Assembly: GCF_039555335.1 (NCBI RefSeq)
Contig: NC_092628.1
Location: 38,214,965-38,278,964 of the forward strand
Direction: 5' to 3'
DNA from: Amphiura filiformis
Lineage: Eukaryota > Echinodermata > Ophiuroidea > Amphilepidida > Amphiuridae
Length of the DNA: 64,000 nt
The notes beneath the pieces are model-generated. The model saw nothing but the letters and a program-made list of their open reading frames with translations. It searched no databases and was not told the DNA's origin. Below are positions 23,877 through 35,215 of the stretch, in pieces (positions within the stretch are counted from its first letter, which is position 1; each line of letters starts with the position of its first letter). Made by a program: the position numbers and the translations under genes.

Positions 23877-24390
23877 TTAATGCACAATTATGAGACGCAC
23901 TCTGGCAAAAATTGAAAAATGGACCTAAATAGAATTTTATTATGATTAGGCCTAAAAAAGCTGTTGATTGCCCTTTCCCGACCAACCCAAACTGTTTAAC
24001 TTTTTAATATTCAATCATATTAATAATTTGACACTTCTCAAGTACTCAGACTATTAGTTTAAGTGGTTAAAATAGTCACACCCATATATTTAGCTCTTAT
24101 TTATAGTATTTACATTGAAACATGATCCAGAAAAATTAATTTAAAAAAAAAAAAAAAAATACCAACCTACCGAACCAAAAACGTTTGGAGCTGAAAGGGC
24201 AATCAAACTTCTTATTTTTTTCTTGGCCTTATTTAGTTAAGGGAGGGGTTATGGGGCAGGAACCTGGTTTGGATTCCAGAGGGAGTGTGCCTGCAAGAGA
24301 AACAGCCATCAGAAAAGGAATAGCTCAGATCGCGGGCCAAATAAGTTAGCAGTTCAGAAATTGATATTTTTCCCAGCCTTGAAAAAAAAT

Positions 24391-24463
24391 AGGCAGAGCT
24401 GGGAATCGAACACGGGACCTCGTGGTTCTGAAACTCAATGCATTACCACTAAGACAACTAGCT
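24391..24463 (-). mobile_element. tRNA-like SINE head or tRNA pseudogene
   Basis: The minus strand carries tRNA A-box and B-box-like motifs (ttagtggtaatgc, gtgttcgattccc). The 5' and 3' ends do not pair into an acceptor stem, and the anticodon arm is not a clean 5-bp stem. It is probably a SINE, not a working tRNA. Confidence 0.5.
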
Positions 24464-24559
24464 ATTTGCTGTGAGAGGTTTGATAGTAGTCCTTGATATT
24501 GCTGAATAGAATAAATCAATACTGATATTTATCTAATGTACGATGTTATTCAAATGTCA

Positions 24560-24622
24560 GTAAATAAACAAATAAATAAATAGAAATAGGACCCGTAAAT
24601 AAATAAATAAATAAATAAATAA
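24560..24622. repeat. (AAAT)n microsatellite
   Basis: Two runs of aaat repeats separated by about 20 bp, possibly SINE-tail derived. Confidence 0.8.
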
Positions 24623-26374
24623 TGCAGAATGCAGTTAGTATTTTAGTTACTTAATTCCAAACATTCTATTATTTATAATTTTCTGCTATACACGCAAAGG
24701 AGCTGTGCATTTTTAAATATTAAAATATCCGCGCCTAATCAATAATGAGTATTTCACTACGCCTGGTCGGTGATAATTTGGTCCCGATTAGAGGGAATAT
24801 AGTGTCTCGAAAGGGATGATTTAACATATATTTTCAGGTTTCAGTCCCGATTATACCTGCAAATATTTGTCCGAGGCCACACCCATCGCTGGTTACGCCT
24901 GTAAAATGCGCAGTCATAAAAGTAGAACGTGTCCTTTTCCTTCAAATATAAGGTTACAATCACTAAACTATTTCATTCAAACAAAATCCCTCTAAAATTA
25001 CACACAACATAGTGCAGTTTTGTCCACGGCAAATTCACCGTGACCTTTTCAGACATAAACCCGCTTAGTGAAGATTAAACCGAAATATGCAGTACTAAAC
25101 CATTATAGTAATCGATTGTCCAATGCACATTTCTTACCACGTGATAATATTAATCCAATGAGCGATCGAATTGTCCGCTACGGTCGACTAATCCAATCGA
25201 TAATGACGCTATTGACATGCACGGGCGGAGCTCCACTGACTGAGTTTTGGGGATTTTTCACTGGTTTGCTATCATTTACTCATCAAGGCGCTCCACCGTT
25301 ATTATAAGGACTATGCTAATAATGTAAAGATTGACATATAGAAAATAAACCATACTTGATTGACAGAAAGTACTAAATTTGTACCTATTACGGTTTGGTA
25401 GTACCCCTCTCCCAAACGCGACCAAGTCAGGGCGGCCCGGTGAAGCAAAATGTGCATTGGATTAACACGGGAGTTTGGATAAGATGGTAGATTTCCTATC
25501 TCATACAAATGCATGCTCCCCCGTTATTAAAGCTTGTACCGGATTACAAATTCAGATATTTTGAAAAGAATAAGTAATTGAAACATAGAGCAAGTACTAA
25601 AATCAGAGCTTTTATACTTTTTGGTATATGACACTAACTAGTTCATCTCCTATAACCACAGCACAGCGCTACCAGTACGGGTCAATTACCTATGTGAGTG
25701 CCCCTGTGTTGTGTGCATACATGTAGTTAACAATAACTGCATGATGTTGAAATCACTCTAAAATTACATACAAGGGAACTATATATGAATGTATGGTGAT
25801 GGGCTATGGTTTGACCGGTTCAGGAATAAAAGTATAGCCCGGTGTTGCGATTTTTAATCTCAATGGGCCTGAAACAAGGCCCGTAGCCTGCTTTCACCCT
25901 CGATTCTAAGTATTTTTTAAATCGTACATACAAATAATAATTAAACCTGATTTGAAATAAAGTAAAACGACCTGTAACTCCATTTTGCATTGATTGTAAA
26001 ATTCAGCACCACTCCAAAACACAAGGATTTTGACCAGTTACATGTCATGAATACACACAAATTGTGTGTATTATGCTTGAAGGAATGTGTGTTAAAGTTT
26101 TCGTTTTTGAAAACAATTTTGAATTTAGACTGACAAAATAGCATGTTAAGTTCATGTTGAATTGTCTGCATTGGCGAGATTCAACAAGGAATATATTACC
26201 CTCAGACGTTTGAAATAACTACCATAATTATTTCTTTGGGGCTTTTCACACACAAAGGCACAATTATAAGAAAATCGGTCCAAGTGAAATGCACGAAATT
26301 ACGTCTGCAAAAAAGGGCCTGAGCTGAAATACTACATTAAATATGCAAGCCTACTTGAAAAATTTCCTATGAGC
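24623..26374. other. Intergenic, no gene recognised
   Basis: No frame with a recognisable family pattern. The 79-codon frame at 25068 and the 76-codon frame at 25941 look random. Confidence 0.35.
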
Positions 26375-26377
26375 TTA

Positions 26378-26736
26378 TGCTGGTTTCATACTTTCCTGCC
26401 GCTGCCGCTTTGCCGCTCTGAAGATGATTTTGCTTCACTGCGCAGTCGCACCAAAAACGCTAGCGGTGACCAGCGGCAAGCCGATATATCGATCACCCAT
26501 CGCTTTGCCCAAGCGGTAGCATCGCTGGGAGTTGAATTCTAGTCAACTCGGAGCGGTGCCGCTCTGACGTTTTAGAACAAAATACTATTTTGGAGCGTTG
26601 CTGAGCGGCAAGAGTGGCTTTCAGAGTCATGCCGCTGCCACTCAGCGGTGTGCCGCTCGGCTTGCAGAAAAGTGCAAGCGGCATGATGAAGCATCACGTC
26701 GCTCAGCGGCAAGCGGCAGAAAGTATGAAACCAGCA
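26378..26736. mobile_element. PIF/Harbinger-like MITE (tgctggtttcatactttc)
   Basis: The TIRs tgctggtttcatactttcct and (minus strand) tgctggtttcatactttctg are flanked on both sides by tta (26375-26377 and 26737-26739). The GC-rich interior repeats gccgct/agcggc words. 359 bp, noncoding. Confidence 0.75.
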
Positions 26737-26739
26737 TTA

Positions 26740-27316
26740 CAAAAGAGATCAGGCTCGTATTAACATTCTCTTTCATAATATTATGATACATAACTTTTGT
26801 ACCTGCGATAAATATTTCTAGGCAAAAACTCATAGTAAACGTGGCAGATGCGTCATATTTTGCTTAAATTTTCGCAAAATTGACCAATCCTGTTTTCTAT
26901 GGGGATATTTTAAAGTCATAATTATTAAGAATTCAATTCAAACTTGCTCTGTTGTCCTATTAAACATCGAATGTGGCTGAATCCAATTAGGTGTAGGTTA
27001 GGACATGTGTAAACATTACAAATTATGACCAAAAAATCAGGTTGGAAAAGAAATGGACCAAATTCAGTTTACAAATCCTTCAATATGGCTTTAAGTGATA
27101 TATATCATTCAGTGGGCGTTGAAGGGAAAATCACCAAGGCACAATTATTGGACCCTTATTAATTCTTTTGTAAATCAAACATTTGTTATTAATTAAATGC
27201 CAACAGGAAGATACTCGCGGATGATTCTGTGTATTATCTCATCAGCAGTTCTGCTGGCCAGTTAGTTTATCGTGGTTAGAATTCGCTGTATGACGCGCTC
27301 TTTCACGCTTTCATTA
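26740..27316. other. 3' flank of GT31 gene B
   Basis: No gene was seen; it should hold the 3' untranslated region of the gene ending at 27317. Confidence 0.35.
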
Positions 27317-28444
27317 TCAATGGTATGGTAATGATTTATTTTCACACTCATTCGCGTCGAAATGTTTCAATAACTTCCAAAAATCGTGCACCTTTTCCAC
27401 AGGATTGAATATAAATACTGTAAATGCTTTAGAAAAAGTACAAAGCGCGTCCAATGTTGTACTTTTAGACTTCAAAGACATCCTGTGCTGTGTGTAGCGG
27501 TGATTATATGTTGGTCTTACGCCAATTGTCTTCATTAACATTCCCACGTAGACGTCTTCAATCGGTATATAAGGAATGTGCTCCGATACGGACACTATAG
27601 GGTTAACCAGGTTACTGGATACCAAATACGACGGACCATTTACATACGGTGGATAGGTAGGATGAGGATATACACTCTCTGATACGTACCATTTAGATAT
27701 TTTCATGTTCGAAGCATCATATTTTCTTACCGGATTTTTTCCTTTCATCACATAACCTTCAAAAGTAGTTGTGTTCATTCGTTTTTCTATTAGATGTCGT
27801 ACTATGTTAGGTAGGTTGGGTATAGTATCGCTATCAATCTTCAAAACAAATTTGGTTTGATTGCAGAATGAGTTGACCCATCGAAATCCCATCATTGTCT
27901 TCAACGTTAAGTTCTGGTAACTGTCGATGAAATCTTCTTTACAGATATCTCCAAACATTTCGCTTTCTCTAGCAATTATTTCATTCAACGTATGCATCTT
28001 CCCAACTTCTTTAGCTAAAAGAAAGATAGTTGCTACACGCCTTCCCAATACATGCGTGACCTTTGCCCAAGTCTTGCGAATTGCGGTGCGTCGGTTCATT
28101 TCTGCTGGTGCTGTCAAACACATGATTAACAAAAATACAGTGTCGTTGTGAGCATTGTTTCTGGTACATAAATCTGAATTCTTATGCACGTAATTGTATT
28201 GATGTTGACTATGCATTGACTTATTGTTAAAGAATATTCCATCTTTCACGCAGAATGAAGTAGTATTCCTGGTATAATTCTGTGTTGTATGACGAGTGAT
28301 CTGATCCTCGGTACACTTGTACCAATGTGACCTTTTGTATACCTTAGACTCCATGGTGTAAAAGAAAACTTTCATCCATATAAGTATACAAGAAACATTT
28401 ACCATTATAAATGCCACCTTGAGCATGCGAAGTAGTCTCACCAT
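27317..28444 (-). CDS. GT31 glycosyltransferase B (beta-1,3-Gal/GlcNAc transferase-like)
   Basis: An intact single-exon frame of 375 residues. Residues 1-8 are short and basic and about 9-30 form a membrane segment, so it should be a type II Golgi protein. A short stem follows, then the GT31 domain: VFLLIMCLTAPAE (103-115), AIRKTWA (121-127), VATIFLLA (137-144), DFIDSYQNLTLKT (171-183), the DxD-type site KIDSDTIPN (202-210), then HPTYPPYVNGPSYLVS (261-276) and the IEDVYVG acidic motif (295-301). In the family these bind the UDP-sugar with Mn2+ and transfer Gal or GlcNAc in beta-1,3 linkage; donor and acceptor are not predictable here. It is closest to gene C but lacks about 72 stem residues present there (between RHTTQN and FVKDGIFF). 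NLT and NTT sequons are present. The start aligns with the paralogues. Confidence 0.9.
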   Translation of the reverse strand: MVRLLRMLKVAFIMVNVSCILIWMKVFFYTMESKVYKRSHWYKCTEDQITRHTTQNYTRNTTSFCVKDGIFFNNKSMHSQHQYNYVHKNSDLCTRNNAHNDTVFLLIMCLTAPAEMNRRTAIRKTWAKVTHVLGRRVATIFLLAKEVGKMHTLNEIIARESEMFGDICKEDFIDSYQNLTLKTMMGFRWVNSFCNQTKFVLKIDSDTIPNLPNIVRHLIEKRMNTTTFEGYVMKGKNPVRKYDASNMKISKWYVSESVYPHPTYPPYVNGPSYLVSSNLVNPIVSVSEHIPYIPIEDVYVGMLMKTIGVRPTYNHRYTQHRMSLKSKSTTLDALCTFSKAFTVFIFNPVEKVHDFWKLLKHFDANECENKSLPYH

Positions 28445-28546
28445 TTTTCAATATTTTGTGGGCGATTTGTAGCAAAAGACATGAAATCAGTGTCTAGTCG
28501 GTTTGTTACTAAAAATGGTGGCTTTTTGTATATGCATTGCGATGAA

Positions 28547-28633
28547 ATACCACAAAAGGTATTATGGATGCAGCTGACGCTGAATAGAAAAATTGCATTA
28601 TATATTCTCTTTTGTATTTTGGGCATCATCTGT
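28547..28633 (-). promoter_or_regulatory. Upstream block shared by GT31 genes B and C (copy B)
   Basis: About 100-190 bp upstream of the B start codon lies a stretch alignable with 31736-31832, at the same distance from the C start codon. Shared words are acaaaaggyatt, cagctgacg (with a CAGCTG E-box) and catctgttcg. A conserved promoter-proximal or 5' untranslated segment is inferred; simple recent duplication is the alternative. Confidence 0.35.
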
Positions 28634-28749
28634 TCGTCGGAGTCATTTGTATTGGGATATTGTTTTATTCACCTCGATAAATATCAGCGTATCTCCCCTC
28701 CCTCTTTAACAATAATAATATTAAAAGATACTTTTTGTTTTTCATCTTA

Positions 28750-30301
28750 AGTTATTTCAACAGGAAAGATTGTTGGTGTCGTCTGCTATAGATTTCTATG
28801 TTTAGTGGTGAGAATTAATACCATTAAGGCGCGTAGGCAACATTCTGAGTGGCTATAGCCCCTTAAACCTTTTTGTGTACGATGGCCATCGTGCAATGTT
28901 AACAGGTTAATAGCGGAAAATGAATGCTAAACCTTGCCTCACTCAAATATTAATGAAGCCTGAATTAAATTTGCTTTTAGTATGTTTAGTGATTGTGAAA
29001 CACAATTTTGTCTATATTTTACTACAAATTACATAAAAGGGAACAGTATTATTATTTTGCGGAAATATTCTCTAAATTTTTAAGTTTAAGTGTTCTTACT
29101 ATTCTTACAACCATGACAACTATTAAACTATTACCAAGTTCTATTTATAAGTTCGTTAATGGCTCATGGACATCATTGGAGAATGAATTTGGAGAAAACC
29201 TTCTGATAATTACAAACACTCGCTGAGCAGCAAGACCTTCCCTCTAAGCTTTTAATCCGATAAGCTGATTATCTATTTCTTTTCATGAATTGGAAGACAT
29301 TCTTTGATGTACTACTGAGCTCAATTATCTGAAATTACTGGAGCGTGAGCCACCCAGGCTGGTGGCTCAGCATAGTATTTTATTAACAGAAGGTTTTCGC
29401 CAAATTCGTTTCCTAATGATAACCATTACAAAATAACCGAGTGGCAAAGGCCTCGATAATTCATACTTAATGTACACACGAATGGGGTTTGTATACAATT
29501 TCTTGACAATTTACATCAATCGCCTACCGTAAATTCTGAAAGAAATTATTTGGAAGTTGGATGAAAAAGAAATACAAATCATGCTGTTCGGCCTTCTTTT
29601 AGTTTATAAGCTAAAAGAAGTAAACATATTTGTTCCATAAAACCATTATTAAAATAATGGTTTTATCATGTTTATGGAACAAATATGTCTACGAATGCGT
29701 CAAAACAGTTCATGGCCGTTGTATGAAGCGAGTTCGAACAATGTTGGTACCCCGGGTTGGTACAAGTTTGCACAATTAGGAAACTTCCTAACATTGTGAC
29801 CCGCTCTGACGTAACCAGGAACAATTGTAATTTATGGCATTTTAAGATTTAAATGAAGAAGGAGATATTTAAAAATTCTTTTCAAACAAAAGTACCACAA
29901 CCGTGGCATCGTATTCATCCTTATTGATACTTTATAGGATAATAAAGGCAATTTTGCAAATGGCATTATAAAACTTACGTCGTCCTCTCTTTTGTGAAAA
30001 AGAGACCAATTAGGATTCTACAGGATTCAGTAGTTATAAACATAATTTAATTCTTAATAATCTTCATTTCAGGAATATTCTAACTTTTCATTATCATATT
30101 TTGGTTATTTAGTGAGGAACTAACTTTTCAAATACCTGAAAGTTCATTTATCAAACTAAATTTTTGAATTATTGCAGATTTATTGCAAGCATTAGCTTAC
30201 ATGTTTCTTTAAAGACTATCCTTTACTCATTTCTGGCAATCAAAACTTTCATATGTTCAAACATTGCCTATGAACTGAGTTACATCAACAAGCTCATTAT
30301 A
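28750..30301. other. Intergenic between GT31 genes B and C
   Basis: No gene was recognised. A strong inverted repeat at 29625-29687 (catatttgttccataaaacc, mirrored) can form a long hairpin. Around 29170-29210 and 29380-29415 there is a second, weaker inverted pair (gaaaaccttctgat against cagaaggttttc). Confidence 0.4.
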
Positions 30302-31630
30302 TCAATAGTATGGTAACATTTTGAAAATATTTGAACACTCATTCCTGTCGAAATGATTCCAAAACATCCAAAATTCATGCACCTTTTTCACAGGATTCAA
30401 TGTAAACACTGTAAATGCTTTGGAGAAAGTACAAAGCGCGTCCAATGTTGTGTTTTCAGACTTCAAAGACATCCTGTGCTGTGTATAGCGGTGATTATAT
30501 GTTGGTCTTACGCCAATTGTCTTCATTAACATTCCCACGTAGACGTCTTCAATCGGGATATAAGGAATATGCTCCGATATGGACACTAAATGATTAACCA
30601 GGTTACTGGATACCAAATACGACGGACCATTTACATACGGTGGATACGTAGGATGAGGGTATACACTCTTTGGTACGTACCATTTCTTGATCCAAGTATC
30701 ATTTTTTCTTACCGGATTTTTTCCTTTCATTACATAACCTTCAAAAGTAGTTGTGTTCATTCGTTTTTCTAGTAGATGCCGTACTATGTTATGTAGGTTG
30801 GGTATAGTATCGCTATCAATCTTCAAAACAAATTTGGTTTCATTGCAGAATGAGTTGACCCATCGAAATCCCATCATTGTCTTCAACGTTAAGTTCTGAT
30901 AACTGTCGATGAAATCTTCTTTACAGATATCTCCAAACATTTCGCTTTCGTGGGCAATTACTTCGTTCAAATTTTCAGAACTGTTAGCTAACAGAAAGAT
31001 AGTTGCTACACGCCTTCCCAATACATGCGTGACGTTTGCCCAAGTCTTGCGAATTGCTGCTCGTCGGTAAGTTTCTGCTGGTGATGTCAAACACATGATT
31101 AATAAAAATACAGTGTCATTGTGAGATTTGTTCCAGGCGCATAAATCTGAATTCTTATGCACATAGTTATATTGATGTTGACCATGCATTGACTTATTAA
31201 AGAATATTCCATCTTTAACGAATATGTCAGCATGAGAATTGGATTTATCTTCGGTAATGGAAGCATTTTGAATCTTGCTACTCTTAGACAAATTCTCTGC
31301 AGGTGGTGAATGTCTTAACACAACAGGGCGAATCTTCAGTACCTGTTTTGGTTGCAGAATTGGCGCATTTCGTTTTGATACGTCATTAGTTTTATTCAGC
31401 GGAGACGAATGGTGTTGTGTATCTGACGAAAGCGTTGATGAAGCGGTATCCTTCCTGATGCAATTCTGTGTTGTATGACGAGTGGTCTGATCGTCAATAC
31501 ACTTGCACCAATATGACCTTTGATATACCTTAGACTCCATGGTGTGAAAGAACACCCCTATCCATATAAGTATGCAAGAAGCAGTTAACATCAAAAACGT
31601 TGCACGGATCATGCGAAATATTCTAGCCAT
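30302..31630 (-). CDS. GT31 glycosyltransferase C (beta-1,3-Gal/GlcNAc transferase-like)
   Basis: An intact single-exon frame of 442 residues and the fullest member of the close group. Residues 1-9 are cytoplasmic, about 10-29 form the membrane anchor (ATFLMLTASCILIWIGVFF), and about 30-165 form a Ser/Thr/Pro/Lys-rich stem. The catalytic domain carries TVFLLIMCLTSPAE (173-186), AIRKTWANVTHV (192-203), SYQNLTLKT (243-251), KIDSDTIPN (270-278), YPHPTYPPYVNGPSYLVS (324-341) and IEDVYVG (360-366), ending with a Cys-containing tail (ALCTFSKAFTVF). These are the ordered landmarks of GT31 enzymes, in which the DSD site and ED.Y.G contribute to donor binding and catalysis. It should act in the Golgi lumen; substrates are unknown. 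It lies in tandem with B (30.3 against 28.4 kb, same strand) and shares upstream sequence with it, indicating recent duplication. Confidence 0.92.
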   Translation of the reverse strand: MARIFRMIRATFLMLTASCILIWIGVFFHTMESKVYQRSYWCKCIDDQTTRHTTQNCIRKDTASSTLSSDTQHHSSPLNKTNDVSKRNAPILQPKQVLKIRPVVLRHSPPAENLSKSSKIQNASITEDKSNSHADIFVKDGIFFNKSMHGQHQYNYVHKNSDLCAWNKSHNDTVFLLIMCLTSPAETYRRAAIRKTWANVTHVLGRRVATIFLLANSSENLNEVIAHESEMFGDICKEDFIDSYQNLTLKTMMGFRWVNSFCNETKFVLKIDSDTIPNLHNIVRHLLEKRMNTTTFEGYVMKGKNPVRKNDTWIKKWYVPKSVYPHPTYPPYVNGPSYLVSSNLVNHLVSISEHIPYIPIEDVYVGMLMKTIGVRPTYNHRYTQHRMSLKSENTTLDALCTFSKAFTVFTLNPVKKVHEFWMFWNHFDRNECSNIFKMLPYY

Positions 31631-31735
31631 TTTGCACTAATTTGGTGGCCCCGCATCGATGTGTATAAAAAATATGATGTCAGTTGATTTGATCAAAATT
31701 GCAACCCTTGTATGCTACACAATTATTTTTAATTG

Positions 31736-31832
31736 ATGTCACAAAAGGCATTTTTTATACAGATACAGCTGACGTCGTTGAATGAACAAATTACAATACA
31801 TATTGATTTTTTTTTCTTTTTTGACATCTGTT
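31736..31832 (-). promoter_or_regulatory. Upstream block shared by GT31 genes B and C (copy C)
   Basis: The partner of 28547-28633: cacaaaaggcatttt, cagctgacg and catctgttcg lie in the same order and at about the same distance (about 106 bp) from the start codon. Confidence 0.35.
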
Positions 31833-32538
31833 CGTTTAAGCACTTGACTTATTTGTTAGGATATTTTGTGTGTGTCATACATGGTTCTTTCTCTCAAATC
31901 CCACCCACTCCATTGCTCTTTCTTCGGCTTTTATAGTTCCATATCGGGGCACGGGATACCAATTTGGAGTTTATTAAAGAGCAAATTGTTGTCTTGATTT
32001 TTGGGAGTGGACTTCTTTGCTTCTATTTCGAGATATTTTAATTGTAATGGCCCAGCATGATTTTCTTAGGCTAAAGCTAGCCTGCTTTACGCATAATGCA
32101 TAGGTCTGGACCATGGACAAACGTGACCAAATTCTCATGCCTTGACCACTCTACAGAAAGGGATAGGAACTCTGTAGATAAATATCATCAAATTTAAGTA
32201 TTAATTGAATTGCAAAATTATTACATATTTTGTAATTCCGAATTTGTAATATGTTATCAAAAACAACATTTTGGAAGTATTTGACGATGGAAAAAAATAG
32301 CTAGTTGACAGAAGAATATAATATATAATCCTTTAGTGGAAGAGGTGCGCACTTTGATGATGTATTCTAGATCTTCTCCGATATTACTGGATAGTAGTAC
32401 ATTGACTACATAAGATATGTCTGGTTCGTAATTTCCTTTCTTTGAAGGCATATGGACCGTAAGCATACTAACTAGCCCACATCCTATTATATTAATAGCC
32501 AATTACTACTTTCACAATATACATGATATATGATGTAA
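31833..32538. other. Intergenic, no gene recognised
   Basis: No gene or clear repeat was recognised between the shared upstream block and the LTR relic. Confidence 0.35.
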
Positions 32539-32890
32539 TCTGGAAATTCCCAAGAATAATTATAAACATTAACCTTTTACATTACATCACTTTCTGGGGG
32601 AATTCCAATATGATGTCATGTCCATTTCACTTTTTTCAGGGATTTTCCTAATGGTGCACAACAATGAACATTCTAGAGAACAGGGGATTTCCATCAATCT
32701 AAAATTAGATATGATTCAATTTGTTTTGATCAACTTGATGCATGAGAGGGTTTCCCAAAATATAATTCCCCACCAATTCTTGCAAAGGGGGCTTCCCATC
32801 TCTCATGGAAGTAACTCTAATTATTCTAAACAAAGATGAACCATAGGGTCTATGGATGAACAATTAAATTAAATTACTCTGGGAACACCA
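32539..32890 (-). repeat. Old LTR relic related to the 12.9-18.4 kb element
   Basis: The order of words matches the LTR end at about 13675-13920 and 18180-18425: ttcccaaga, taattata, cacattaccttt-like, acattacatcactt, ctgggg, tggtgca, ggcttcccatctc, aaacaaag, and a final aaattaaattactctggg. It is much more diverged than the two LTRs are from each other, so it comes from an older insertion of a related element. Only this solo or partial piece is visible. Confidence 0.65.
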
Positions 32891-33399
32891 TATAATATAT
32901 ATATTTCCCAGATCAAGATATCCTTTGAACCAGGCCTGATTGTTGGTTGGGTTCATCAATGAAGTGTTACTAGTTTTTACTAAATTTGACTACAATTATG
33001 AGAATTTCAAGAATAACTGCCTCTTACCATATCCACTGCGTTCATGTTTATTCAACTCACACTGTGGACAATGGGAAGTCTTTTGTTTGTTTATTAGGGA
33101 AAGTCGGGGAAAGTCAATGGGCCAATACTCTGGCCAAGATCAATATTTATGAGTCACATGCCTGACTGACTTTGTCTACCTGCTTGTATATATAAGGTGT
33201 TTTTAATTTTAAATTACATTAAATTATAAACATTATAACCTTTTATATCCTCCTTATAATTTATAACCTGCCATTTACTGGTCAGGCATTTGATCCATAA
33301 TATTACAACGATATTCAACATTTGGAATGCATTACAAATTATCTAAAGTGTAATGATGCTGTTATCACAGCCGATTATGCGACCTTTATGACCATACAA

Positions 33400-33860
33400 T
33401 TATGAAAAGATCACCCCATAGACACTGGCTGATGTCAATGCATGTATACATGTGCATTCGTGCAAGTTGATATTTTGCTCTGTGTAATGTTTATGTTGTG
33501 TGTTATATTTTGCTATGTTAGAGAAAGAACATTTTGATTTTGGTCTCAACTCGGAAACGACCCTTTCATGACCTTTGACCTCAAATCCGTAAGCACCCCA
33601 TATAAACTGGCTATTGTCAATGCATATGTACAACCTACGTAATTTGTTGGAAAAGATACATTTTGAGCTGAAATTCATATTTTGACCCCATGACCTGTGT
33701 GACATTGACCCATTTATGTGAACATGAGATAAAGTGATGAAAATCAGTGGCATCAGTGAGCTATATTTAATGTAGGCTACTTGTGGGAGAATTGGAATTT
33801 TCTATTAATTTTGCTTCATACCTGAAATGGCCTCTTAATGACCTTTGACCTAGGTAACGA
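33400..33860. repeat. Diverged tandem repeats with gacctttgacc motifs
   Basis: Two or three diverged units carry tagacactggctgatgtcaa or ctggctattgtcaatgc and catgacctttgacctc. The same words occur in opposite orientation at 61780-62165, so this is a dispersed minisatellite-like family. Confidence 0.5.
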
Positions 33861-34155
33861 AACAGCCAAAATTGTGCAATCCTATCTTTATTTGAATTGT
33901 TAGATCAGTACGAACACTTTGACACCTCTTTTGTCAAAATGGAAGCATTTATGTATTTTGAGTCAAAATTATTTATAACTCAAAGCGGTATCCTAGATAG
34001 GAAAAACTATATATTTTCTGAGTCCGTATGACTAGAGGAATACATTGGTATACTTTTTAATTTGACCAAGTTTGAAATTTGACCAAGATTGAAGTTCGAT
34101 GACTTTTTACTAAAAAGACCCGAGATTTGGGACTGGATGCATTATTCACGTATAG

Positions 34156-34618
34156 CAGTCAGAATTAATAGGTAAATTTTCACGGGAAAATTTTCTGGAC
34201 ATGTGACACCCATGGGCGCAGACATATTAGCATTATGGAATGTGACCTCGAGCAATGTATTTGAATAGGAAGAATTCCTTCTTTGATCCAAAATAAGTTA
34301 CTTGTCGCAAGTTAATACTATTATGGTAAGAGTTTCCGTAGATAAATATTTTTTTCCGTAGATAGATATTTTTGAAATTACGTTTTGATGATATTGTGAA
34401 GAAATTAAGATAACATAATATTTAATAAATTTGCAATGCACAATTTTCTATCAAAATTGCGGTCAAAAATACTATTCCAATTCAAAATTACTAAGACTTG
34501 AATAGCGAGGTCACCGCCGGGGGTCAGAGATCAGGCTCGAGGTTACACTCACATTGATACGCATTGGTCACGTGTCCAGAAAATTTTCCCGTGAAAATTT
34601 ACCTATTAATCTTGACTG
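34156..34618. mobile_element. MITE with TATAG target duplication
   Basis: The ends cagtcagaattaataggtaa and (minus strand) cagtcaagattaataggtaa continue as about 50-bp TIRs (attttcacgggaaaattttc, nearly perfect). Both sides carry tatag (34151-34155 and 34619-34623). 463 bp, noncoding. Confidence 0.75.
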
Positions 34619-34623
34619 TATAG

Positions 34624-35055
34624 GGAGAAACTACACTTTTGGTCATAACTTTTTCCGATATGGATGTGAAATTTGTTAAATTTAAGACTGGGGAAGTGAA
34701 ACCGCAGTCCATGATATCAAAATAGATGGATTGGACACCATGTTGTCTTGGGTGCAGAATTCAACATACTCCGTGGTTTGATATAGCCTACATTGCACGA
34801 TGTTCTTAAGCTTATACTAAATTTAGATAAAATAAAAAGTTCTGTTCAAAAACTGTCACCCAATACAATCATACCTGTATTGTGAAGCCCAGAAATAGAA
34901 CACACTGTACAATTCTTTGTACAACAGTATATTTTATCCTTTGAATCAGAGGAACTCATTCCTTGACTGTATAGCAATTTGGCTCCAAGCCGATATGGCA
35001 GTTATTCTAATTAGTCATGTGACATGGATTGGCGCCAGCTGAAAGCGGGTACTAT
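34624..35055. other. Intergenic, no feature recognised
   Basis: No gene, RNA or clear repeat. Confidence 0.35.
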
Positions 35056-35215
35056 TCCGATACTATATAGTATCAGATACTAGTATCGGGATAGTATCGG
35101 AATAGTACCACTATACCGATACTAGTATCCAACTAGTATCTGCTAGCAGATACTTTCGGATAGCTCCAGAATACCTACCGGATACTATCCCGTATAGTAG
35201 CCGGAACTATACCGA
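35056..35215. repeat. Cluster of gatactagtatc-type palindromes
   Basis: About 160 bp is dominated by interleaved words such as gatactagtatc, gatagtatcgg, atactatccc and ctataccgatac. Many are self-complementary, giving several competing hairpins. Confidence 0.6.

Noticed and set aside
24391-24463. A working tRNA gene
   Set aside because: Acceptor stem and anticodon stem do not pair; called SINE or pseudogene.
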